DNA of 37,736 nucleotides from Melampsora larici-populina 98AG31 (lineage: Eukaryota > Basidiomycota > Pucciniomycetes > Pucciniales > Melampsoraceae), in contig NW_006768775.1 in the NCBI RefSeq assembly GCF_000204055.1, positions 1,022,925 through 1,060,660 of the forward strand, in the 5' to 3' direction. Numbering within the stretch: position 1 is the stretch's first letter; every line of letters begins with the position of its first letter. Below the pieces are notes generated by a model. That model was not told the origin of the DNA, ran no database searches, and saw only the letters and a program-made list of their open reading frames with translations. The position numbers and the translations under genes are program-made. Of this stretch, positions 19,902-31,228 are shown piece by piece.

Positions 19902-21686
19902 ATGACCCACCAAAGAATCTTTAAATTTCCAAATACGATCCCATCATGGTATATAGGACATATGGCAAAAGCCATCAAAGAAATCCAATCGAAACTTAAT
20001 CAAATTGATTTAATTATAGAAACGAGAGATGCAAGATTACCATTATCTAGTATTAATCCGAAATTTGAAAAATTAATTCAAACACATTCTAACAATCGAG
20101 ACCAAGAACGCGAACAAGAATACGATCAAGGAAATGATCAAAGAAGAACGATCAAGAAAAGTTTACCTAGTAGATTGATTGTTTATAATAAAAAAGATTT
20201 AGCTGATCCAAGATTAGAAAAGGTAAGAGTAAATCATTTTCTTTTCCTCTTGTTTTGAAACACTTTATTTGTAAGCTGATTATGATTTTCTTTGTATTCT
20301 TTGATTTTTGGGTGCTTTGATGGGTGGGGGGTTTATAAATTGGATAGAATAGCCTTTAAAAGAAGCATTTGCGAAATCAGGTCAAAGAGTTTTATTCACC
20401 AATACAAGACTCGATCAAGACATAAAATCAGTTCTATATCAATCAATAGGTCAATTCACAATACTCAAAAACCTTCAAACCCCCTCCCCCACACAAAAAA
20501 AATTGAACTTTTGAAACCCGATGATTTTTTTTGTATATTTTTGAATACAGAAATCGTTAAGTCTAGATACCATTCAACTGGTCCTTTAACTTCATCTGAT
20601 ATCAATGATCAATCTAAAAATCATCATCATAGAAACCAATCAGATAGTCTTTCAAAAGGCTTCAAAATCATGGTCTGTGGAATGCCAAATGTAGGAAAAT
20701 CAAGTCTTTTAAACGCTTTGAGACGTGTAGGATGTCAAAAAGGTAAATCCACCCCCAAAAAAACATTTCTCTTAACTTACAAAAAACAAAAAGCTAATTC
20801 AAACCTTTTCTTTTTTTTGGATAGGTAAAACAGCTTCAGAAGCACCTATGCCAGGTCATACAAGATCAATAGGTGGTATGGTCAAGATACTTGAAGCTTG
20901 TAAGATGTCATATGGAAAATCAGTTTATATGATCGATACACCTGGTATCATGCCAATTTATTTAGGTCAAGGTGATGAAGCTTCTGCTATAGCTTTTAAA
21001 ATCGCAATCACAGGTAAGCACCAAACTAAAACTGAAACTGAAACTATTTGATTTCGTTTTGTTTATACTACGAAAAATGATGGGTTTAAAACGTTGATGG
21101 TGTTTGTTTTGGTTTTTCGATAGCTGGAATTAAAGATTCTTTATTCGATTCATTTGACCTTTCATCATACTTACTACACATCCTAATCCAACGTTATTCA
21201 ATCCTACCCCACACGCCCAACGAGATCTCTCAAACCTTATCATTAAACTCATCACCAGATCTAACTTTAGTTTCATCCAATCCAAACCTAGAATTACCGA
21301 TTGAAGACTTCTTGAAATCGATTTCGATTCGAATCAAAGCATTAGAGAAAGGTGCAATACCTAATCTAGAGATCGCTTCACAATACCTTTTGAAGAGTTT
21401 TAGGGATGGGAAGTTTGGGAGATGGACTTTAGATGAGTTGGGTCAAGATGAAGTTGATATGGATTTAGGTTTAACTGATTCAAAGGAAATTCAAACTAAT
21501 TCGAATTCGACTTCAATCGATTTCCATTCACGGGTCTTTCATCGAGTTGATCAGTTTTTGAGGTCTGATGATCATGAGAAATTTCAAAGTCAAACGGCTA
21601 TTAAGATGAACGAAAGAAGAAAGAATAAACAAATTCAAAGGTCTCGATCGTTGAGTAATTTACAAAAACGTAGATCGAAAGGATAA
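19902..21686 (+). CDS. MTG1: MTG1/YlqF-type mitochondrial ribosome-assembly GTPase
   Basis: Exons are 19902-20222, 20353-20449, 20551-20742, 20825-21013 and 21124-21686. Each splice keeps frame, giving 453 residues. The N-terminus has WYIGHMAKAIKEIQ, the family signature usually seen as W(F/Y)PGHM. GTPase motifs come in circularly permuted order: NKKD at residues 96-99, then GMPNVGKSS at 183-191, the PGHTRS threonine near 216, and DTPG at 241-244. The family (YlqF/RbgA, Mtg1) acts in large ribosomal subunit assembly, and Mtg1 does so at the mitochondrial inner membrane. The C-terminus is basic. The second intron has a weak donor (G|GTCAAT); the other donors are good. A full-length sequence with all G motifs indicates a working gene. 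It is the clearest housekeeping gene in the window. Confidence 0.92.
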
Positions 21687-22562
21687 TCATTTTGAACCAA
21701 TTGAAATTCATCATGAAAGAAGTGATTCTAAATTGGAGTATGTATGCTTGGAACAAGAAGAAGAAAATGCTTGTGGATGTTGAACGTTTTGAGGATTTGT
21801 GATCAATTGAAAAAGCTTGGCTTGAATATATTTTGAACTTTGAGGAATTTGTAAATACTTTTGATATCTATTCAGTTGATTGATTTATTTACTTATACTG
21901 TGTACAGCGAATAAGACATCTGATCGAATATCCAATCATATTTTTTGTTTTGTTATCTACAAGCCAATTCTTGAACTCATCTTACAATGTCATCTTTTTG
22001 TTTAAAGAATGTTTCTTTTTACGATGGTCTTAGCCAAAGTGTAGCGTTCGTTAAGAACTTCTGATTTGATTTACGTTTGTAAACCTCGAATTTCAAGATT
22101 TTGGAGAATTGTTAAGCACAATCGAGACCCAAGGTAAGAATCATCAATAATAAGATCGATTAACGAAAAGAACTTGATCAAAATTGATTTGAAATCTAAT
22201 CTCTGAATTCCAAAAACACAAATCTCCCTCTCTCTCAAAAGGAAATCAAACACTTTCTCAAAATCGATTTTGAAACGCGTAAGAATGAAAAAATCAAATC
22301 AAATTAAATGATTCAAAACCAAGATTTCTCTTGATGAAAAAACTTTAGTTGATCCAAAAAAAGAATCATTAAAAATCAAGCAAGATATAGAAGAGGAAAA
22401 AGGGAAAAAGGAATAAGAACAGAAATCAAAGTCTTGAGGCGAAGGAAATCGGCTACAAATTTCAAAAAAAAGAGGTTATATGGTTAAAAGTGAAGTAGAA
22501 GTAAAAGTAAAAGTAGTAGAAGAGAAAAAAAAACACGCGTTGGATGTTTTTTTTCTTCGGCT
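21687..22562. other. Convergent intergenic region
   Basis: This is the 3' flank of both the GTPase gene (plus) and the CYSTM-type gene (minus), whose transcripts converge here. It is AT-rich with A and T runs, and no additional gene is seen. Confidence 0.5.
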
Positions 22563-23194
22563 TCAGAATAAACAATCACATAAAGCTTCTTCTGCACAAC
22601 AACTAATGAAATCGAAAGGGGAAAAAATAGACTATATTAGCTTGTGAAACAGAAACGGTTTTGAGGGAAACGAAAGGAAAAGATATAGATAGAGAAGGAA
22701 AAGGAAGCTGACCAAAGACAAGCACCGGCTAAACAAGCCAAACAACCAGTACCACCACCCCCACCTTTCTTTTGCTGAGGTTGAACATAAACCTAAGAAA
22801 GGAGAAATCCTAAAGGTAAGTGAAACCGAAAAAGAGAAAAGAGGCGGTCAAGAGTGACGAACAGGTTGTTGTTGTGGTTGGTATCCGTAAGCAGGTTGTT
22901 GTTGGTAACCTTGAGGAGCACCACCTGGTGGAGGATAATAGCCTCCTTGTTGTTGTTGTGGATAACCTCTGTGTTTTGGTAGAACCAAGGAAATGGATGG
23001 TCAACTTAGATGAGTTCGATTTGATGAGATGTGTGTAGAGATGAATGACTAACTGAGGAGGAGCGTATTGAGGTTGTTGAGGTCCTTTGCTGTTGGGTTG
23101 GGTGGGTTTAGTAAGTTATTGGATTTGATTTGAGTTGGAGTTGGAGTTGGATGACTTAGGAAAAGACTGACTTGTAGTAATCGTTGGCTGACAT
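22563..23194 (-). CDS. CYSTM-type cysteine-rich membrane protein, 94 aa, five exons
   Basis: No single open frame shows this gene. Exons are 23194-23172, 23089-23054, 22968-22863, 22792-22713 and 22602-22563, with introns of 82, 85, 70 and 110 nt. All five join in frame. The protein starts MSANDYYNKGPQQPQYAPP, has a Gln/Pro/Gly/Tyr-rich middle (GYPQQQQGGYYPPP), and ends GCLACLAGACLCCCAEEALC followed by DCLF. A Gln/Pro/Tyr/Gly-rich region plus a C-terminal Cys-rich hydrophobic segment is the hallmark of CYSTM proteins, small membrane-associated proteins linked to stress tolerance. Donors vary (GTCAGT, GTTAGT, GTTCGT, GTCAGC), weaker than elsewhere, but frame and ending support the model. Function in this organism is inferred from the family. 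Confidence 0.85.
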
Positions 23195-23345
23195 TGTTGG
23201 AGGTTATGAGTTTGGTTTGGTTTTGGTTTTGACTGTTAGAGGTGGATGAAGGAAATGATGATGATGATGAAGATGAGCTTAGAAATGAAGAATGATGAAA
23301 TCGAATGGAATGACTTACGATTTAGTTTGGTTTTTCAGATAAAGT

Positions 23346-23370
23346 GGATTGGATTGGATTGGATTGGATT
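23346..23370 (+). repeat. (GGATT)5 microsatellite
   Basis: Five exact GGATT units lie in the upstream region of the CYSTM-type gene, about 150 bp before its ATG. Confidence 0.9.
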
Positions 23371-24254
23371 ACTAAGAAAAGAAGCAGAGAAAAAGGGGAG
23401 AGAAGTTCTAGAACTTTAAAACTCGAATTGGATTTAATCCTCACAGTCGCACTAAACAACGGTTACAGCACAGCACAGCGTGGTACTAGTACTAGTAAGG
23501 GTTGGGCGTGGAAGTGGAAGTGTGAAATGGTAAAATATACACAGAATCTCAGTTTAAACCGATTTAAAATCACAACACAGCCTACCAACCCATCCCATCC
23601 CATCCCATCATCCATACTCTCACAGCCAACTTGCTTTTATCAATTCAAACTGATCAACTGATCAACCCAATCAAAACTTCAAAACTGATCTAGTTTGAAC
23701 ACCAATCATCATTTGGTTCATCATTCTAGGTAGGCTGCTCTACATACATAACATAGATGGTCACTGTTACGTACTGCTTACGTGTAGATAGGTTAAATCC
23801 CACTCAACTAAACTACATTATCAAAAACTACATTTTAATCGAATCCGATCCAAGAACTTAAACCTCTTCATTAACACCTTTCACATGCATATGATCCCAT
23901 ATGTAGATCTTAATAACCTAAATAAAGAACTTGATACAACATGATTTGTAATCATTCCAAAGTTGCCAAACCTGCTTTTGAGTCTATGAATTTACTAAAA
24001 ATGAAAAATCAATCAAGAGTCAAGACCTACAAAGCCAATAGCTTCTTCTTTACCAAACATCAATCTCTTACACGAATTGCAAAGAAAAGCTCATCATACA
24101 ACAAATCATGTACTACACTAAACTGAATTCAACCAAAACTCCAATCAATCTCAAAACAAAAAAGATATTACCATATGTTGACCAAAACCATACATTCTAG
24201 GTTTAAAGACATAAATACCTTCCTTTTCCAACTAGCCTCACGAGCTTTATTTCT
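23371..24254. other. Intergenic region between CYSTM-type gene and hypothetical gene
   Basis: Promoter side of the CYSTM-type gene (minus) and 3' side of the 24255 gene. A short (CATCC)n run lies at 23591-23609. ACTAGT repeats twice near 23484. No gene supported; the open frame at 23941-24126 shows no coding character. Confidence 0.45.
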
Positions 24255-24822
24255 TCAATCATTCCCTTGACTTATAGAATCCGATGGTTCAATTAAACCT
24301 TTGACTCCGACTGAAAAGGCTTGAGTACCTATTCCAACCTGATAGATTGCCATCGATTTATCTTCTATGGTTCTTCCTATCTTACTTGGATCTCTTCCCA
24401 TTTTAGATAATAAGATGGCTCCCTTTGATTCGGGACAAAAGCCGTCAATCTTTTCTTCTGGTTTGAGTGGGGTTGAACATGCTTGCGTACGTGATCGGCT
24501 TGAAGTGAGATTCGTTGGTCTACATACGTAAGTTGGCTCGGTTTATGTATTTGGTTGGAAAAGGTCGACGGTCTAGATCAGTTTCGGTTAAAAGGGTTTC
24601 TTCTGGGCTTTCAAGATTCGCTCGACTAGGGTCTTTGGTACACCCGTCTCCAATCAATTCGTTGTACAATCTGCACGTCTCTGTCTTTTGTTTCTTTTCT
24701 CGAATCGTTTTCATATCTTGTGGTGTCGTTGCATGAGCATCATCTTTGGTTTTCAGAGTGCTGCTAGTGATGATGGTTCTCGTTCGTGTATCGGTACTGA
24801 GTCTTAATCGATTACTTTCCAT
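24255..24822 (-). CDS. Hypothetical two-exon protein, possibly 5'-incomplete
   Basis: Exon 1 (24822-24528) begins MESNRLRLSTDTRTRTIITS and contains CRLYNELIGDGCTKDPSRAN. A 46-nt intron (24527-24482, GTATGT...CGCAAG) leads in frame to exon 2 (24481-24255), with GFCPESKGAILLSKMGRDPS and GIGTQAFSVGVKGL. The joined frame ends at TGA. Upstream on the same strand are more coding-like pieces: MERRRSVKTISLGSETRTNP (from 25034), broken by a TAA and then out of register, and MTSSKSKTQQESNLTQESLW (from about 25283). So the gene may have more exons or be decaying. The family is not recognised. The product appears soluble and basic. Confidence rests on the frame-keeping splice and non-repetitive composition. 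Confidence 0.4.
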
Positions 24823-25406
24823 CGGATAAAAGTGCAGATGATTCACACGATGATGGAAGTTTTGTTTTCTACTTCTGATAAGCTTTTTAGTTCAGTATCT
24901 TGAAGGTCTTTTGAACCAGCTTGGACTTCTTCATCTTATCCATCTGATCCGTCTTCGTATTGTACTAGTTTACGTGGGTTGGTTCGGGTTTCTGATCCTA
25001 GAGAAATTGTTTTTACTGATCTCCTTCTTTCCATTTGTAATTTCGTACGTATTGGGAAGTTTGTAAGGGTTTTTTTGGAGAGACTAAGATTGATTTGATG
25101 AAGATAAAAAGGAAAAAAAGATAGAGAGTTTAGTAAGGTTTGATTGAAATTGATATGGTATAAGGAAGTATCACAAAGAAGTGAAAAAAGGCCGAGCTAT
25201 GTATTCCAATAAAGACCATTTGATGGATCTAATACCCAAAGAGATTCTTGGGTTAGATTCGATTCTTGTTGAGTTTTGGATTTGGAAGATGTCATTTTGA
25301 TTGATCGATATCTTGATTGATGATCAGCTTGAGATATAGTTGAGGTTCAGGTTTCCTGGCTGGACCTGAAATCAGAAAGACTGGAGGAAAACAAGGTGTA
25401 GTTTGG

Positions 25407-25445
25407 GTACCCGAGTACCGATGCGGATCAGTGGTGCTCGGGTAC
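25407..25445. repeat. 12-bp inverted repeat upstream of LINE ORF1
   Basis: GTACCCGAGTAC (25407-25418) and GTGCTCGGGTAC (25434-25445) pair at 11 of 12 positions around a 15-nt loop. It lies between the hypothetical minus-strand gene and LINE ORF1, so it could be host regulatory DNA or the LINE 5' UTR. Confidence 0.6.
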
Positions 25446-25566
25446 TCTACTCTTGAGTCTTGACATTCCAAGTTTATGAAACAAGACATCGATCAAAAAG
25501 AAGATCAGAATTTTTCATCGTTTATCAACCCAAACCCCCAAAAAACACACCTCGACTAGCCCTAGA

Positions 25567-26784
25567 ATGCCATCGAAACGCCCGCCGGGCATCGATGAGG
25601 ATAATCCATCGCCTCACCCGAAAAATCCGAGGCCAAACCAAGGACCAATGGACCCAAACGCTATGGAGGATGTGCTCACGTCCTTAGCTAACAACAGCTC
25701 GAGCTCAACCGATGCGCTCTTACGTACAGTGATCCAAATGCTGTCAATGTTTATGGAGACCATTAAAAATTTGAATGATAAGATCGACAAACTAGAAGCC
25801 GAAAGAAACAAGGAACCAACAACGAGCCCACGTACGATCATTCAACCGCAACTGCCCCCTTCTTCTGGCCACCAAACAACCAGACCAAACGCTTGGATTA
25901 ATCCTTACCCGAAACGAACACAACCCACTGGCCCAAAGCCTCCTCCTAAGAACGTAGAAATCAACAACTTTAGAGCGGCCACTCTGATCATACACAAAGC
26001 CCCCGGATTAGAACCCTTCAAAGGCATGAGGAGCCCGGAAATTGTACGAAGCATTAACTCAACCCTAGCCGCATTAGACGCGAAGGTGAACGATGTCCCT
26101 GTCAAAATTAGAGGCGCTCTAGTACTCAACTCAGGTGACATTTTAATGAATATGGATAACCGCCTCATGAAGAACTGGCTCTTGGAGAACAAGCACATCT
26201 GGACCAAAATGGCTCACAAAGACTTTGAAACGACACAGGCTAGATACCCGATTTTATTTAACTTTGTTCCCGCCGATATTGATATCAACAGCGAAGACTT
26301 CCCTAAAAAACTCAGTTTAGAAAATGACATACCAGAAGAAAGTATTCACTCAGTAAGATGGATCAAGAACCCGGCAGACACTAAAAAGAAGTGTGGCACA
26401 ATCGTTCTCAATTTATTAGATAAAGAACTAGCACGAAAAATAGAAAAAGGAGGACTTTATGTAGATTGTTATAGAATTAAAAGCAAACACTATGAACAAG
26501 GCCCAACTATGTGTTTTAACTGTCTCGACCTCTATCATACACACACCTCTTGCACAAATCAGCCAAGCTGCGCCAAATGTGGTGACCCACATAGCTCACT
26601 TGAATGCGCTAACAATGACTCTGAACAGGTCTGTGCCAGGTGCTATAACTTCGACAGCCTCAAAACTAACAGCAAGATTGACCGTTTCACCGACAAATAC
26701 AACCACTCACCAAAGAGCCTCAACTGCCCGTTACGCAACACCCGTTTCAAAATCACCCCCTCACCTATAACCAATGAATCATAG
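25567..26784 (+). CDS. LINE ORF1 (Gag-like RNA-binding protein), 405 aa, intact
   Basis: The start MPSKRPPGIDEDN is the first ATG of the frame. A predicted coiled coil (LLRTVIQMLSMFMETIKNLN DKIDKLEAE region, residues about 58-85) is followed by a Pro-rich stretch and a globular region from about residue 120. Cys/His knuckles near the C-terminus read CFNCLDLYHTHTSC (CX2CX4HX4C) and CAKCGDPHSSLEC (CX2CX3HX4C). A third pair, CARC, is followed much later by H and C. Such proteins coat LINE RNA. Its last codons overlap the ORF2 ATG by 11 bases (ATGAATCATAG), pointing to coupled translation. No defects are visible. Confidence 0.88.
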   Translation: MPSKRPPGIDEDNPSPHPKNPRPNQGPMDPNAMEDVLTSLANNSSSSTDALLRTVIQMLSMFMETIKNLNDKIDKLEAERNKEPTTSPRTIIQPQLPPSSGHQTTRPNAWINPYPKRTQPTGPKPPPKNVEINNFRAATLIIHKAPGLEPFKGMRSPEIVRSINSTLAALDAKVNDVPVKIRGALVLNSGDILMNMDNRLMKNWLLENKHIWTKMAHKDFETTQARYPILFNFVPADIDINSEDFPKKLSLENDIPEESIHSVRWIKNPADTKKKCGTIVLNLLDKELARKIEKGGLYVDCYRIKSKHYEQGPTMCFNCLDLYHTHTSCTNQPSCAKCGDPHSSLECANNDSEQVCARCYNFDSLKTNSKIDRFTDKYNHSPKSLNCPLRNTRFKITPSPITNES

Positions 26785-29700
26785 ATACGATCAGCAGCAA
26801 TCCAAAAGACCACCATCCCCTTACAACTCAGACATGGAAAACGACCCCTCGGACCAGATGGATTCAAACTCAGATATTCCCTTATCCCTAAATAAAATTT
26901 CAATTCTACATTTCAATTGCCATAACTCAATGCAACATACTCATGAAGCTCTCACGTACACCCAATACTCGATCCTCGCGCTTCAGGAGCCTTGGTTCAA
27001 TAGTCATTCTTTATCTTTCCCTTACCATGAAGCCTGGCACTGCATCTCGGCCTACGACTATCACCCCACGGCCTGGTCGGACAGGCCACGGGTGTGTATT
27101 TATATCTCAAAACTTATACCAACCTCGCAATTCACTATCCTACCTAGTCGATCGGATATTATCCTGGGTATCAACATCAGAGGAGAATCGTCCAGACTAA
27201 CCAAGCTACGGGTAGTTTCCTGGTACAATCCACCTGGCTCTCACAGAGGTCTCCTCTTTCTCAATAACTGGCTGAGTAAGAATCACAATCGACAAATACC
27301 CACAGCCATTACGACCGACTCAAATCTACATCACCAATTATGGAACCCACCTAACTACACCTCAACAGATACTCAAGCCAAGAAACTGATTCACTTACTC
27401 AGCTCTAAAGGCCTTAAACTCATCTCACCAAAGGGAGTCCCAACCCGTTTTTCCGCGGGAACTCAACCCACGGCCATTGACCTAATTTGGGCTAGCTGGA
27501 ACCTCGCAGGAAAGGTGCTCAGTTGTAAAGTACTAACCACCGCTTTAGCCTCAGACCACTTCCCAATAGAGACTTTCCTTGACCTGGCATTCATACCTCC
27601 AGTAGAATCTCACATTTCCCTGAAAATAACTGACATTGACATCGCACTTTTTCATAACAGTTTAACAACTCAACTTAACCCCCTTTCACCTAATTACAGC
27701 ACTCGAGAAGACATTGACACAGCCATCGCATCACTTTCAACAACCATCTTAGAATCAGCTCATAACCAGGGTAGGAAAGTCAAAACCGATATCAATAAAT
27801 ACAAAAGCTGGTGGGACAAAGAAGTTCTGAACCCGATTCTCAAGAATCGAAACCGAGCCAGAAGATGGTGGCTTCAATCGCACTTACCAGAAGCCAAACA
27901 AAGCTATGAAGAATGGCAGAAGTATTTCAAAGAACAAGTCGTGAAGGTCAAAACATGCCACTAGAAAACATTCCTAGCAAACTGTTTGGGTAATGATTCA
28001 TTCAAGGCGTTCAGATATGTCAAACCGAAATCGACAGGCGAAATCGCCCCACTCAAGAAGCCAGATGGATCAACTGCCACAGAACGAGACGAACAGGCCA
28101 AACTGCTTTACTATGGTACCTCGGTTGCTCACATCGAGGCTGACCTGTCGGATATCCCGCGTGAACACGAGAATGAAATAGAACCGAATGAACTCATCTT
28201 TCCACCACTGACACCGGACGAACTCAATAGAATTGTCGAACAGCTCCCAAATCGCAAAGCCAACGGGGGAGATCAACTATCAAACAAAATTCTTAAGCTA
28301 GCACTACCAGCAATAGGCGCAGAATTATGCAAAATCTTCAACGCGTGCTTTAAGCTAGGATATTTCCCCAATTCTTGGAGATCGGCGATCACGATCATCA
28401 TCAGGAAAAACGGCAAGGACTCTTACTCTGAACCCAACTCGTACAGACCGATTGCGCTCCTAAGCTGCTTGGGCAAGACTCTATAAAAGGTGATCACTAG
28501 TAGAATCACTTACTGGGCTGAATCAAGAAACAAAATAGCATATGGTCATATGGGAGGAAGAAGGCAAAGATCCACTGACGAAGCACTACTTATCCTTACC
28601 TCTTGGATAAAAGAGAAGTGGCGTAAGGATGAAATCGTGACGGCCCTATTTTTAGATGTCAAGTCGGCTTACCCGTCAGTACACAGAGAACGACTCATTC
28701 ATACTCTTCAGACCCATGATTGCCCGAAGTATCTCACACATTTAGTTCAAGGTTTTCTATCTGAAAGAACAACCAACCTCCGCCTTCAGGATTTTCTGTC
28801 TGAAGAATTTGATATTGATAACGGCCTCCCTCAAGGCTCCCCATTATCGGTAATACTCTACATCCTGTACAATTCCTCTCTCTTGAGCCCGGGAAGACTT
28901 GAACCAGCAGCTCGAAATATCTTGATAGGCTTTATCGACGATGTAGTACACCTAGTGTCTTCCAAATCCATCGAAGAGAACAACTCAAGGCTCCAACGCG
29001 AGGCCAAAAGATCCCTACGATGGGCCACCTCTCACGGAGCGATCTTCGACAAAAAGAAAGCCCAAGTCATACATTTCACTAATAAACGTATTCAAGACCC
29101 GCCAGATTTTCAGTTTGGTGAAGAGTCACTAAGACCAAATCAAGTAGTTAAATGGCTTGGAGTGTGGTTTGACACAAAGTTGCTATTCAATCATCATCTC
29201 AAGCATGTCAAGAAAGTCGGTGATTTCACGATTCACCAACTGCAACGCCTGAATAAATGCTACTCGGGTCTCTCACCAAGAGAAACCAGAAAGCTTATCA
29301 TGGCTATTCTACTCCCTAGAATACTCTACGGTAGCGTAGTATGGCTGACAGGTAAAACTTCTATTAAGGCCTCTAAAATACTGACACAATTACAAAATGC
29401 TGCTCTCAGGATAATCTTAGGAGCTTTCAAGGGCACATTGAATATTATGATCAATCATGATGCCTACTTTACTCCTTTCAGCGTCATAGCGACAAAACGC
29501 CACCACAACTTTCTACTCAAAAGACTGACAGCGCCAGATGATCATCCGACACGAGCGATCATCAGTCACGAACTGAAAATGAAAGTATCAAAACACAAAG
29601 GTCCGGTTCAAGACATCCTAAATTTTGATAGCTTTCAGGTATTGGCAAAAGAAAAGGTGGAAACGATTTTTGCTCATTCATTAGTACCATGGACAACAAA

Positions 29701-30715
29701 TTTAGGTCAGGTATTCAACCTAGATAAATCAAAGGATGAAGCCAAGGAATTAGTGCCTCAACAAGTCGTAGAGGAAGAAAATCGTAACTCACTGATAATC
29801 TTCACGGATGGATCGGTAAGTAAGGAAGGTGGAGGAGCCGCAGCGGTCACGAGATCAACACATAGGGCGCTTTCCATTAGATTCAAGGATAACTTCTCGA
29901 ACCACGAGGCCGAACTGTTAGGCATCGTGCAAGCAACAGAATTAGCTAACGAACTCCTTAGAAGACAGGCTCCACCTGCGTCTGACCTTGTCATATTCAG
30001 TGATAACCAAGGAGTTTTACGCCTGGTTCACAATGCTCCAAGACAGTGCTCAGGACAACACTTAGTGATCAAAATACGTACTAACTTGAGACAGTTACCT
30101 GCTAATGTTAAATTTCGTTTCTATTGGACCCCAGGGCATGCGGACATCGAACTGAACGAAAAAGCCGACAAGGTAGCAAAGAAGGCAGCGGAGAACCATG
30201 CGAACGCTATCCCGATCCCGACGAGCCTAGGCAGCATCAAGAAAAGAACCAATGATCAATTTAACATCAAGAACGTGACCTTAACAACGGGGAGAAATTA
30301 TTTTAGAACCAAGGCCAAAGACATCTCAAATAGCTTACTAAGTATGGAAAAAGGTAGTGCTGCAGCAGTCTTTCAACTGCGGGCAAAACATAGCCCCTTA
30401 AACGATCATTTGTTCAAGCGAAAGATTTCAGAATCTCCTCTATGCCCACATTGTAAACGGAAAGAAACGACTGAACACTTTCTCTTGTATTGTGACAGGT
30501 ATAAAAGAGCACAAAAAATTCTCAGGTCTCGATTAAAAAAGGAGGGGGTCAAAGTTAACTGGAATAGTGCCAGTAAACTACTTGATTCTCCAAAGGCTTT
30601 TCCGTTTTTAGCTGATTTCATTCTCAATTCAAATCGTTTCACTTTTCTTCGCTCATACACACAGGAGAAACAACCCAAAAGAACGGCCACGAGGCAAACA
30701 ATCACTTTGATGTAG
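26774..30715 (+). pseudogene. LINE ORF2: endonuclease, RT, RNase H; two nonsense codons
   Basis: One frame of 1314 codons, with only TAG at 27962-27964 and TAA at 28484-28486 interrupting it. The endonuclease keeps FNCHN, QEPW (Glu72), DSNLHHQLW (Asp182), AIDLIW and SDH (261-262). RT has FLDVKSAYPSV (Asp629), GLPQGSPLS and GFIDDVVHL (722-723), a FIDD variant of the usual (F/Y)xDD box. RNase H keeps FTDGS (about 29803), NHEAELLGI, FSDNQGV and ELNEKADKVAKKAAE. The knuckle CPHCKRKETTEHFLLYC follows. The contexts suggest a former Trp at the first stop (CH-stop-KTFLANC) and a former Glu at the second (GKTL-stop-KVI). Everything else looks functional, so loss was recent or the stops are sequencing errors. 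Confidence 0.9.
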
Positions 30716-30774
30716 GAAATTGGATCACCTCTGAATCTCCCAAAAAAAAAAAAAGAAACGTTTTCGCAAGATTT

Positions 30775-31058
30775 ATGTTCAATCCCTTAATGGGTTCGGG
30801 GTCCTCCAAGTATCGTCTTGGATCCATAGGACTCCAAGACATATCTCGATCATCTGTCAATAGACAAATTCTCACTACCTATACGTAACGAAATTTGTTC
30901 AATCCCTCAATGGGTTCAAAAGCCTCCAAGTACCGCCCTGGATCCATAGGCTTTCAAGACACTTTTCTCCCAGTCTTAGTGGACTCTAAAACACCAGTCT
31001 TACGTATCTGATTATGCTCAATCCTCTTAAGGTTCACCAATCTCCAAGCAACGTCTTG
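30775..31058 (+). repeat. Three tandem hairpin units in the LINE 3' region
   Basis: Three diverged units contain TTCAATCCCTTAATGGGTTC-like sequence followed by a two-part stem. The inner stem CTCCAAG...CTTGGA is kept in all. The outer stems are GGGGTCC/GGACTCC (30798-30804 with 30829-30835), AAAGCC/GGCTTT (30919-30924 with 30949-30954) and CACCAA/TTGGTG (31015-31020 with 31049-31054). Inner loops are about 6 nt, and a TCCATA-like bulge lies on the 3' side. Pairing is kept while sequence changes, which supports a real RNA structure. Confidence 0.75.
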
Positions 31059-31228
31059 GGCTCATAGGTTGGTGAGGCATCAATCGAGGGTTTTTTCTAC
31101 TAGCTCATAGCACCAACTTGGACAGCTTCTCAATTATGGGAATGCGCAAGAAGCTCTTGAGACTAATGACTCAAAAGAGGCTCATCGCTTTCCTTCGGGT
31201 GGGCTAAATGCCTAAAGATGGGTTTTTA

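Noticed and set aside
25460..26207. Open frames overlapping LINE ORF1 on both strands
   Set aside because: Shadows of ORF1 without motifs.
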